Positions 6,810 through 14,294 of a stretch of DNA of 46,938 nt are shown one piece after another (position 1 is the first letter of the stretch; the number at the start of each line of letters is the position of its first letter). The position numbers and the translations under genes are program-made. The stretch is from a virus, in the IMG/VR virus record IMGVR_UViG_3300042328_000818, positions 1 through 46,938 of that record; one strand, 5' to 3'. The notes beneath the pieces were generated by a model. That model was not told the origin of the DNA. It ran no database searches and saw only the letters and a list, made by a program, of their open reading frames with translations.

Positions 6810-7823
6810 ATGAGTTCATATATAGATGATATGTTTATACATAAAATTTCTGTAAGATTACGGAATTTTAAACAAGTTACCCGTGAGAAATGGCAACATT
6901 CATGTCCTTTATGTGGAGATTCAAAAAAGAATAAATTAAAGGCACGTGGATTCATTTTTAGACACGGACAAAATATGTTTTATAAATGTTTTAACTGTTC
7001 GGCTTCAATGTCATTCGGAAATTTCCTTAAACAAGTATCTCCTTTCGATTATGAAGATTATGTAGTTGAACGTTATAAAAATGGATTAAACAAATATGCA
7101 CCACATAAAGATATCAAAGAAGTATTAACATACGAAACACCAAAGTTCGATAAAATACTAATCGAACGTAAAAAGATACTGGATAAGTTAATTCCAGCTG
7201 TAGATAATCCATCGTCATTGAAATACATACAATCCAGACAGATTCCAGAAGATAAATGGAACCTACTTTATTATACAGATGACTTTTGTGGATTCATTAA
7301 TTCTATTATTCCAGATAAATTCGATAAACCAACTAAACAACCAAGATTAGTTATTCCTTGTTTCAATGATAAAAAAGAAATAATTCAATTGACTGGTAGA
7401 GCGTTAGGTGATTCTAAAATGCGTTATATACATATAGCATTAAAGGAAGAAGAAAAGGTTTACGGAGTAGAAAGAATAGATTATACTAAACGAATTATCG
7501 CCGTAGAAGGACAATTCGATTCTTTATTCTTATATAATTGTATCGCTGCATCTGGTAGTAATTTCAACGGTAAATTTATCCAAGATAATAAAGATAATAT
7601 AACTGTTGTTTATGATAATGAACCACGAAGTAAAACTATCATGAAGTTGATGGAAAAAAGTATTAAAGATGGTTTTTCTGTTTGTATATGGAATGATACT
7701 ATTCATCAAAAGGATATTAATGAAATGTATTTAGCTGGTGTAGATGTTCAAAGATTTATTGAGCAGAATACATACAGTGGCATTGAAGCGCAATTGAAAT
7801 TTGGATTTTGGAGGAAATGTTGA
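6810..7823 (+). CDS. 61: DNA primase (T4 gp61-like)
   Basis: 337 residues, close to the usual length of T4 gp61. It makes RNA primers for lagging-strand synthesis together with the replicative helicase. A zinc-binding module lies at the N-terminus (CPLCGDSKK, Cys32/35; CFNC, Cys60/63), followed by a TOPRIM-type catalytic core with EGQFDSL (233-239) and YDNEPRSK (268-274) holding the acidic metal ligands. No helicase domain is fused. It follows the 6356 gene and precedes a small membrane ORF and thyX. Confidence 0.9.
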   Translation: MSSYIDDMFIHKISVRLRNFKQVTREKWQHSCPLCGDSKKNKLKARGFIFRHGQNMFYKCFNCSASMSFGNFLKQVSPFDYEDYVVERYKNGLNKYAPHKDIKEVLTYETPKFDKILIERKKILDKLIPAVDNPSSLKYIQSRQIPEDKWNLLYYTDDFCGFINSIIPDKFDKPTKQPRLVIPCFNDKKEIIQLTGRALGDSKMRYIHIALKEEEKVYGVERIDYTKRIIAVEGQFDSLFLYNCIAASGSNFNGKFIQDNKDNITVVYDNEPRSKTIMKLMEKSIKDGFSVCIWNDTIHQKDINEMYLAGVDVQRFIEQNTYSGIEAQLKFGFWRKC

Positions 7824-7869
7824 TCATTAAGGAACATTACCAGATATTGAATTAACAGATAAAGATTTT

Positions 7870-7995
7870 ATGATTATTGGAATTTCTATGGTTGTCGGAG
7901 GAATCTTATCGTTTATCTTAGGTTGGTGTCTTCATCGTGATTTCCTAGATAAAATCAATAAACCTAGAACAATTACATATCATGAAAAAGTTTAA
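7870..7995 (+). CDS. Small single-span membrane protein, 41 aa
   Basis: MIIGISMVVGGILSFILGW forms one hydrophobic helix followed by a basic tail (LHRDFLDKINKPRT). The same frame is open back to 7834 and reads GTLPDIELTDKDF before the ATG, but no ATG/GTG/TTG exists there, so either translation starts at 7870 or an upstream start was lost. No family recognised. Confidence 0.5.
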   Translation: MIIGISMVVGGILSFILGWCLHRDFLDKINKPRTITYHEKV

Positions 7996-8026
7996 ATTAT
8001 AGCAACTATATTATAAAGGAACACAA

Positions 8027-8734
8027 ATGAAAATTAGTAAAATGGGTGTATTATACGTTGACCACATGGGCAGTGACGTTTCTGTAGTAAATTCCGCAAG
8101 AGTATCAACTGCAAACGATAATCGTTTCAAAACTGAAATTGATAGTAAAGACGAAGGACTTATTCGTTACTTGGCGAGATTCAAACATAACTCACCGTTC
8201 ATGCACAATTCGATCACATTAAAACTCAAAGTGCCCATCTTCGTTGCAAGACAATTAGCTAAACATCAAGTAGGTGGGGTTATTAATGAAGTCAGTAGAA
8301 GATATGTAGACGAAGAACCAGAATTTTATTTTCCAGATTCTTGGCGTGCACGTCCAGAAAAATCAATTAAACAAGGTTCTGGTGGTGTAATTGATTTCGA
8401 TGATTCCTTTATGTATGACGCTGTACAAACTTGTCTAGATGCATATAATCATGCACTAGATAATGGAGTTGCACCAGAATTGGCTAGAATGGTTCTTCCA
8501 CAAAATATGATGACAGAGTTCTACTGGACAGGTTCATTATTCTTTTTCGATAGAGTACGATACTTTAGAGTTGATCATCATGCACAAGAAGAAAGTAGAC
8601 AAATTGGAAATATGATTGCAACTGAATGTGAAAAATTATTCCCTGTTTCTTGGAAAGAACTAGGTAAAAATAAACTTACACCAGACCCAGTAACAAAATC
8701 ATTCTGGACAAAAGTTAAAGAATTGTTTAATTAA
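8027..8734 (+). CDS. thyX: Flavin-dependent thymidylate synthase ThyX (phage type)
   Basis: 235 residues. ThyX makes dTMP from dUMP using FAD and methylenetetrahydrofolate. The ThyX signature appears as KHQVGGVINEVSRRYVDE (residues 79-96). Compared with the usual RHR-x7-S, the first and third Arg are Lys and Gln and the spacing is one residue longer, a variant I associate with phage ThyX proteins. HNSPFMHNS (54-62) and the C-terminal RVDHHAQEE (about 187-195) are also typical. AAGGA precedes the ATG. It opens the putative DNA-modification cassette, so production of a substituted thymidylate cannot be excluded. Confidence 0.88.
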   Translation: MKISKMGVLYVDHMGSDVSVVNSARVSTANDNRFKTEIDSKDEGLIRYLARFKHNSPFMHNSITLKLKVPIFVARQLAKHQVGGVINEVSRRYVDEEPEFYFPDSWRARPEKSIKQGSGGVIDFDDSFMYDAVQTCLDAYNHALDNGVAPELARMVLPQNMMTEFYWTGSLFFFDRVRYFRVDHHAQEESRQIGNMIATECEKLFPVSWKELGKNKLTPDPVTKSFWTKVKELFN

Positions 8735-8768
8735 AACTTTTTACAGCTAAACAGGAAAATAATAAATT

Positions 8769-9467
8769 ATGAAAAATTCTTTACCTTTACCACAAATTGA
8801 ACAAGTAGGACGCTTCCTCGTAGTAAGAGACGATATCTTACCAGGCGGAACTAAAATGCGTTATATGTTACCTTTATTACAAACTATTAAAGAAGATATT
8901 ATCATTTATGCTTCACCTGCTCAAGGTTATGCTCAAATTGCATTAGCTCACGTTTGTAAAATGCTTAATAAACAAGCAGTTGTTTTTGTCGCCAAACGAA
9001 AAGACATGCATCCTAGAACATTAGCAGCAAAGGAAGCTGGTGCGACTATTATTGAAGTCCCACATGGGTACCTTAATGTAGTTCAATCTAAAGCCAGAGA
9101 ATATGCTTTACAAACTGGAGGATTAGTAGTACCATTCGGAGTAGATGTTCCAGAAGCAATTCAGTATTTCGCGGAGGTAGCTAAACAACTAGATATTAAC
9201 CCTACTGAAGTTTGGGCTTGTAGCGGTTCTGGAACATTGATTCGTGGGTTACAAGAAGCATGGCCTAATGCGAGTTTTAACTCAGTTGCAGTTGGTAAAT
9301 CACCAAATGTCGGCAATGCTAAATTATGGATTGCACCTGAAAAATTCGAACAACCCGCTAAAATTAGACCTCCTTATCCTAGTGCAGATAATTATGATGC
9401 CAAAATTTGGAGATTTGTAGAAGAACACGGCTCTGACGGAGCATTAATTTGGAATGTAGGAAAGTAA
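8769..9467 (+). CDS. PLP-dependent enzyme, fold type II (tryptophan synthase beta-like)
   Basis: 232 residues. GGTKMR near residues 26-31 supplies the Schiff-base Lys29, as in ACC deaminase/D-cysteine desulfhydrase-type and threonine-synthase-type enzymes. SPAQGYAQIALAHV (49-62) matches the substrate-carboxylate loop, and CSGSGTL (151-157) is the Gly-rich phosphate-binding loop. It is shorter than cellular relatives (about 300 or more residues), so the second half is compact. The gene abuts the following methyltransferase with no gap and follows thyX by 34 bases. The substrate is unknown. PLP enzymes act in some phage thymidine hypermodification pathways, but this one is not clearly of those families. 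Confidence 0.8.
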   Translation: MKNSLPLPQIEQVGRFLVVRDDILPGGTKMRYMLPLLQTIKEDIIIYASPAQGYAQIALAHVCKMLNKQAVVFVAKRKDMHPRTLAAKEAGATIIEVPHGYLNVVQSKAREYALQTGGLVVPFGVDVPEAIQYFAEVAKQLDINPTEVWACSGSGTLIRGLQEAWPNASFNSVAVGKSPNVGNAKLWIAPEKFEQPAKIRPPYPSADNYDAKIWRFVEEHGSDGALIWNVGK

Positions 9468-10547
9468 ATGTTATTCGAAGATGAAGACGTAGAAAGTTTT
9501 ATTGATGATAATTCAAAAAAATTACCAAAAAATATAGAAATTACACACATGAATATTTCTATATTGGTTGATGGTTTAGCAACTGATTTTACAGATGAAC
9601 AATGTGACCAATTACGTCAAGATTGGTTCGAAAAACCAGACATTCATCTAGTAAGAAAACAATTACGAAGTATTAAAAATAAACAAACTAATATTGGACT
9701 AATTACAAGATATTATCTTAAACATATCATGTCTAATGTCATCGTTTATAATACAAAATGGTCTGTTACTGAACTATTACAAAGTAACGATTTAATCCGT
9801 TATCTTATTTTTAAAATTAGACAAAGCCCTAATGTTTTCGCGGGTTCAGACCTTGAAAACTTCGATACAATGTTACGGATCGGTTTTAGTGGTATTTCCA
9901 GAAAAATTACCAACTTCGCTATCGACACAGTAGACAGAATTTTACAAGAATATAATGTAAATGATAACTACTACGATTTCTCTTGTGGTTGGGGTGTCCG
10001 TATGATGGGTTCCATGAGAAATAATATCAATTATTTCGGAACTGACCCTAACCATGCTCTAGTTGAACAGTTGGCTTTAATTAAACAAGAATATGATTTA
10101 GTCAATAATACAAAAGCATCCGTTGATATTAGATGTCAAGGCTCTGAATATTTTATCCCTGAATGGGAAAATAAAATGGGCATAGCATTTAGTTCACCAC
10201 CTTACTTCGCATTAGAAGATTATCGTATCGGAGACCTTCAATCCTATAAAGAAGGTGAAACCAGCTATGACTCTTGGTTAAATGATTATTGTAGAGGAAC
10301 AATTAAAAACATTAAACGTTATTTAATTGTTGAAGGTTATCTTCTATTAAACATTAAGGCATACGGTAAATTCGATTTATACAACGATGTCAAAAAAATT
10401 ATTTACGAAGAAGGATTTATTTTCGTGGATGATATCCCATTAAAATTAATCACTAGACCTAATGGTAAACAAGTTTCTGAACAAATCATGGTTTTCAAGA
10501 AAACAGAAAAAACATTAACTAAACATATCAATGAATTTATAGGATAG
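9468..10547 (+). CDS. DNA methyltransferase, SPPY type (N4-cytosine or N6-adenine)
   Basis: 359 residues. A SAM-binding motif I reads DFSCGWGVRMMG (170-181), followed by YFGTDPN. The catalytic motif IV is SSPPYF (242-247), then ALEDYRIGD, the pattern of amino-methyltransferases acting on exocyclic N4 of C or N6 of A. The N-terminal 165 residues are helical and probably recognise DNA. It directly follows the PLP gene and precedes the C5-methyltransferase by two bases, so the phage carries two chemically different DNA methyltransferases side by side. Role inferred: protection from restriction or part of a composite modification. Confidence 0.82.
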   Translation: MLFEDEDVESFIDDNSKKLPKNIEITHMNISILVDGLATDFTDEQCDQLRQDWFEKPDIHLVRKQLRSIKNKQTNIGLITRYYLKHIMSNVIVYNTKWSVTELLQSNDLIRYLIFKIRQSPNVFAGSDLENFDTMLRIGFSGISRKITNFAIDTVDRILQEYNVNDNYYDFSCGWGVRMMGSMRNNINYFGTDPNHALVEQLALIKQEYDLVNNTKASVDIRCQGSEYFIPEWENKMGIAFSSPPYFALEDYRIGDLQSYKEGETSYDSWLNDYCRGTIKNIKRYLIVEGYLLLNIKAYGKFDLYNDVKKIIYEEGFIFVDDIPLKLITRPNGKQVSEQIMVFKKTEKTLTKHINEFIG

Positions 10548-10549
10548 AC

Positions 10550-12034
10550 ATGGAATTAAAATATCCATATACACTAGAAGATGTATATGAAGCAGCAAAA
10601 CAAAAACGGTTCACTGTTATCTCTACCTTTAGTGGTGGTGGTGGGTCATCATTAGGTTATAAACTAGCTGGTGGCGATGTATTAGTAGCAAATGAATTCG
10701 TTAAAACTGCAGCGGATACATATAACTTAAACTTTCCAGATACACCAGTTATTCAAGATGATATTAAAACGCTAATAGGAAAAGACTTCTTGGAATTAGC
10801 TGGTTTAAAAGTTGGTGAGCTAGATGTTCTTGACGGAAGTCCTCCATGTCATCCAGCAGGAACTTTAATTTTAACACAAAATGGTAATAAAGAAATTCAA
10901 GATATTGAAAAGGATGATATTGTATTAACTCATTTATCTAGATATAGAGTTGTTACAGGTACAACCAAAACAAAATATACTGGGAAACTAATTGAAATTT
11001 ATACAACGGATTATCCTATTGTAACTTGTACACCTAAACATGGTATTTATATTTTACGGGATAATATTGAACAATGGGTTGAATCTAAAGATTTAATTTC
11101 TACTGATTTACTTAGAATTCCTAATGAACAAAAATGGATTGAAATTAAAAATGTTAGTGTTGTAGATTTTGATGATTATGTTTATAATCTACATGTAGAA
11201 GAAGATGAATCTTATACTGCTAACTCAATCGCAAGTCATAACTGTTCAGCATTTTCAACGGCAGGTGCTAGAGAAAAAGGTTGGAATAAAGAGAAAAAGT
11301 ATTCTGATAATAAAAAGGTAACTAATATCGAGGATTTATTCCTAGAATTTATTCGAGTTGCAAACGATATCCAACCAAAGATAATTATCGCTGAAAATGT
11401 AGAAGGTTTACAGTTTTCAGAAGCAAAGAAAAAGTTACATGAGTTTTTAAACGAGTTTGAAAAGATTGGATATGTTATCCAATACGCGACTATTAAAGCT
11501 GTTGATTTTGGTGCACCACAACGTAGGGCAAGAACTATTATTATTGGAATTAGACAAGATATTTTTGATGAAACCGATGATTTCTTCCCTACTGGATTCT
11601 TTCCTGAACCATTACCGTTTAGACGAACGTTAAAAGATGCATTGGAATCATTAGAACAAACAGAAGAAGAAATTAATATCGCCAGGGATATTAATAAAGT
11701 TGGTAGTGCAGTTTATAATAAGATGCAAGAGTTTCCTTCTGAGAATTATGATGAAATCTTATCACCAAAAAAAAGTTATTTCCAGTTATATAAAACGAGT
11801 TGGAATCATCCTTGTCCGACATTAACTGCAAGTGTTGGTGGCGCCGCTAATGTTCATCCATTAGAAAATAGAAAATTTACTATTCGTGAATTTTATCGTA
11901 TAATGGCTCTACCAGATGATTATAAAAACACTGGTAATTTAATGCAACAATATGAACGAGTTGGTAGAATGCATTGTCCTTTTCCATTAGCTTATATTGT
12001 TGACCATATAGTAACTAAATTTCTAGGTAAATAA
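10550..12034 (+). CDS. DNA cytosine-5 methyltransferase interrupted by a mini-intein
   Basis: 494 residues including a 132-residue intein; the mature enzyme is about 362. C5-MTase motifs: I (TFSGGGGSSLGY, 26-37), IV (DGSPPC with the catalytic Cys at precursor residue 232 after splicing), VI ENVEGL (282-287), VIII QRRAR, IX RKFTIREFYRIMALPDDY. Motif X, normally Q-x-GN-[SA]-V, reads YERVGRMHCPFPLA here, placing Arg473 where the conserved Asn sits. The equivalent Asn-to-Lys change in engineered M.MpeI is known to allow carboxy-SAM use. Its stop overlaps the start of the CmoA-like gene by one base, supporting a shared pathway. Short target-recognition region. Confidence 0.9.
   Translation: MELKYPYTLEDVYEAAKQKRFTVISTFSGGGGSSLGYKLAGGDVLVANEFVKTAADTYNLNFPDTPVIQDDIKTLIGKDFLELAGLKVGELDVLDGSPPCHPAGTLILTQNGNKEIQDIEKDDIVLTHLSRYRVVTGTTKTKYTGKLIEIYTTDYPIVTCTPKHGIYILRDNIEQWVESKDLISTDLLRIPNEQKWIEIKNVSVVDFDDYVYNLHVEEDESYTANSIASHNCSAFSTAGAREKGWNKEKKYSDNKKVTNIEDLFLEFIRVANDIQPKIIIAENVEGLQFSEAKKKLHEFLNEFEKIGYVIQYATIKAVDFGAPQRRARTIIIGIRQDIFDETDDFFPTGFFPEPLPFRRTLKDALESLEQTEEEINIARDINKVGSAVYNKMQEFPSENYDEILSPKKSYFQLYKTSWNHPCPTLTASVGGAANVHPLENRKFTIREFYRIMALPDDYKNTGNLMQQYERVGRMHCPFPLAYIVDHIVTKFLGK
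10847..11242 (+). other. Mini-intein (132 aa, no homing endonuclease)
   Basis: Begins with Cys (CHPAGTLILTQNG, block A), has block B with TxxH (VTCTPKHG), block F (VYNLHVEEDESYTANS) and ends in SHN followed by Cys+1 (blocks G). All splicing residues are present, and there is no DOD or HNH endonuclease segment between B and F. Removal restores DGSPPC-SAFSTAG, the methyltransferase motif IV. The +1 residue is therefore itself the catalytic Cys. Confidence 0.92.
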
Positions 12035-12705
12035 TGAAAAATAAATTTGAATTTTCGGAGGCAAAGGAAGGATTTGATAATCATATATATCAATCGATAC
12101 CTGGTTACGATTCCTTATTCAATTTAACAGTTAATTTATCTCATCATTGGTTAAATGAAGATTCTTTACCAGTTATTGATATTGGTGGTTCTACTGGTAA
12201 ATTATTAAATAAAGTTCAGTTGGATACTGATATTAAAATTAAAAATAAATTCTTTAATATTGATCCAACTATATTTGAATCGTCAATTGATAATAATTTA
12301 GTTACATTTATTCATGAGAATGCACAAGATTATTTGAAAACCATCCGTAATAAAGCTCAGATTTTTTATTCTATTTTTACGCTACAATTCTTGGGTTCGT
12401 ATGAAAGACAGTTATTATTATCGTTAATGGTAGATAAACTAGATGATGACGGAGCTATCTTTATTGCTGAAAAGTTTTATATGGATACACCAGAATATCA
12501 AGAGTTATATTCTGTTATTTTAAAACAGATGAAACGCGAACATTTTAGCGATACGGATATATTGGATAAGGATAATAAACTATTAAAACATTTAAAGTTA
12601 AAAACTGAAAATGAGTTTATTACTGAAATGAATAATGCTGGTTTAAAGTGTACAAAATACTGGCAATCATTACATTTCAATTCTTATATTTGTACTAAAG
12701 TTTAA
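12034..12705 (+). CDS. CmoA-like SAM enzyme (carboxy-SAM synthase family)
   Basis: 223 residues. Aligned by eye to E. coli CmoA, which makes carboxy-S-adenosylmethionine from SAM and prephenate, it shares QSIPGYDS (Tyr25, CmoA Tyr39), DIGGSTGKLL (CmoA DLGCSLG), FTLQFLGSYERQLLL (nearly identical to CmoA FTLQFLEPSERQALL), AEKFYMD and a final YWQSLHFNSY. CmoA Asn132 aligns with Ile, and Arg199, which binds the carboxylate, has no clear counterpart (the region reads DKDNKLL), so the product is uncertain. No CmoB tRNA partner is nearby; the coupled upstream C5-methyltransferase is the obvious consumer. An ordinary small-molecule methyltransferase is the alternative. Confidence 0.8.
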   Translation: MKNKFEFSEAKEGFDNHIYQSIPGYDSLFNLTVNLSHHWLNEDSLPVIDIGGSTGKLLNKVQLDTDIKIKNKFFNIDPTIFESSIDNNLVTFIHENAQDYLKTIRNKAQIFYSIFTLQFLGSYERQLLLSLMVDKLDDDGAIFIAEKFYMDTPEYQELYSVILKQMKREHFSDTDILDKDNKLLKHLKLKTENEFITEMNNAGLKCTKYWQSLHFNSYICTKV

Positions 12706-12717
12706 TTAAACAATATT

Positions 12718-12740
12718 ACTCCCTTTTAATTTAAGGGAGT
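12718..12740 (+). terminator. Intergenic hairpin after the modification cassette
   Basis: 8-bp perfect stem ACTCCCTT/AAGGGAGT with a 7-base loop, embedded in a longer palindrome-like AT context. The tail is A-rich rather than T-rich, so attenuation or mRNA-end protection is as likely as full termination. Confidence 0.55.
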
Positions 12741-12761
12741 AAAATATTATACGGAGATAAA

Positions 12762-13040
12762 ATGATTTCAAAGTCACCAGATGAAATATTGAATACTAAA
12801 TATCAGTGTTCAGATTTATTACCTGAACCAGGTCCAAGAGTTGTTAAGGAATTGATTGATGAAATCCGTAGGTTAAGAAAAAGTTTAAATTATATCGTGG
12901 TTCCATATTCTTTACTGGAAGATGAATCTAAATCTAAAGGTTTAAACATTAATACATTTGCAGTAGAAATTGCTACAGATATTGAATTTTTGAAACAAAT
13001 AGCAATTAAAACATTACAAGGTGAACCTTTATATGTCTAA
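12762..13040 (+). CDS. Hypothetical protein, 92 aa
   Basis: Not recognised. A predicted helix with EIRRLRKSLNYIV follows a Pro-rich start (LLPEPGPRVVKELIDEI). ACGGAG precedes the ATG. Its last eight bases overlap the next gene's start (ATGTCTAA), so the pair is coupled. Both lie between the modification cassette and nrdB. Confidence 0.6.
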   Translation: MISKSPDEILNTKYQCSDLLPEPGPRVVKELIDEIRRLRKSLNYIVVPYSLLEDESKSKGLNINTFAVEIATDIEFLKQIAIKTLQGEPLYV

Positions 13041-13230
13041 TATAGTTTCTATAATGAATGTACATAAAGTTGGTACGGAATTCGATTTAAACCAGGTAGA
13101 ATCATATTCTTCGGAACCAGGGTTTATTGAATTAAGGTTTAAATCTGGTGGAACTTTAAAGATACTAGAATTTGACGAAAAGAAGAAAGGTTCTATATTA
13201 GTAGATTCAGAAACACATAAGAAGGTTTGA
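13033..13230 (+). CDS. Hypothetical protein, 65 aa
   Basis: Starts MSNIVSIMN at the overlap with the preceding stop; the in-frame TTG/ATG positions upstream are less likely. It is a small beta-rich domain (FIELRFKSGGTLKILEF, then GSILVDSET). Not recognised. Located 74 bases upstream of nrdB. Confidence 0.6.
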   Translation: MSNIVSIMNVHKVGTEFDLNQVESYSSEPGFIELRFKSGGTLKILEFDEKKKGSILVDSETHKKV

Positions 13231-13304
13231 CAGTTATTAACATTGCGTAATGTAGTAGATAATAAAGTCAAACGAACAAACTAAATTATTATAAGGAAAT
13301 ATGA

Positions 13305-14294
13305 ATGAGTAAAACTCATATTCAAGAGAAAACAGAAAGTTTCGTTATCCGTTATCCAGAAATTGATGAATTCACAGAACAACAATTGGATATTTTTTGG
13401 ACTGCGAAAGAAGTTAATGTAGAAAAGGATATTAATTCAATTTTAACTGATTTTACAGAAGCCGAACGTCACGGTGTCGTCACTACATTGAAATTATTTA
13501 CGTTGTATGAACTACGTGCTGGTGATTATTGGTCGGATAGATATAATAAAATCTTTAAACGCCCAGAATTCAAAGCATGGGCATCCGCTGCCAGTATGAT
13601 GGAACACTGTGTACATCGTAAGTTCTATAATAAGATTAACGAGTTATTACATTTGAACACAGATGATTTTTATTTAGACTATGTAAATGATCCAATTTTA
13701 AAAGAAAGAATGGATTTCGTTGAAAATGTAGTTTCCAGTAAAAATGATTTAATTTCATTAGCTGGATTTTGTTTAATCGAAGGATCAATTTTATATGGTT
13801 CATTTTCTTACTTGAAACACTTTCAATCGAATGGCAAAAATAAAATGCCAAATTTGGTGAGAGGAATTGACTTTAGCGTGAGAGATGAAGATTTACACTC
13901 GTTAGTTGGCGCATGGTCATTCAAATCGTTAAAAAGTCAATTAAAATTAAAAGCCTTACACGAAGATGCGTTACTAGATGATATTATAGAAATGGCAAAA
14001 ATCATATATGAACACGAATCTCGTATTATCGATATGACAGTAGAAAAAGGCGAACCAGAAAATTATAAAGCAGATGATGGTAAAACTTTTGTCAAATCTC
14101 GCATTAACATTTGTATGAACCGTCTGGGCTACGATGATATTTTTATAGTAGAAAGTAATCCAATCGCAGATTACTTCTATAAAGGAATTAAGAATTACGG
14201 ATTTAATGATGCTTTCGTTGGTATGAGTAATGAATATAAACGTTCATGGGATGAAACTAAATTCACAATTAAAGGAAAATATAAAAATGACTAA
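13305..14294 (+). CDS. nrdB: Ribonucleotide reductase class I, beta subunit
   Basis: 329 residues. It carries the metal site and tyrosyl radical needed by NrdA to reduce ribonucleotides to deoxyribonucleotides. Seen: MEHCVHRKFY (first His ligand and the radical Tyr four residues on), LIEGSILYGSF (second-half Glu ligand) and VRDEDLHSLVGAW (Glu/His ligands). In the first metal half the Glu sits four, not three, residues before the His, so the exact ligand should be checked on an alignment. AAGGAA precedes the start. It overlaps nrdA by eight bases in order B-A. Confidence 0.92.
   Translation: MSKTHIQEKTESFVIRYPEIDEFTEQQLDIFWTAKEVNVEKDINSILTDFTEAERHGVVTTLKLFTLYELRAGDYWSDRYNKIFKRPEFKAWASAASMMEHCVHRKFYNKINELLHLNTDDFYLDYVNDPILKERMDFVENVVSSKNDLISLAGFCLIEGSILYGSFSYLKHFQSNGKNKMPNLVRGIDFSVRDEDLHSLVGAWSFKSLKSQLKLKALHEDALLDDIIEMAKIIYEHESRIIDMTVEKGEPENYKADDGKTFVKSRINICMNRLGYDDIFIVESNPIADYFYKGIKNYGFNDAFVGMSNEYKRSWDETKFTIKGKYKND

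Noticed and set aside
8027-8734. ThyX variant motif as evidence of a hydroxymethylating enzyme
   Set aside because: The KHQ...NEVSRRY form seems usual for phage ThyX, so by itself it does not indicate a changed reaction.
12034-12705. CmoA-like gene as a tRNA wobble-uridine modifier
   Set aside because: No CmoB-like partner is present and the gene is coupled to a DNA methyltransferase; tRNA modification remains possible through the host CmoB but is less likely.
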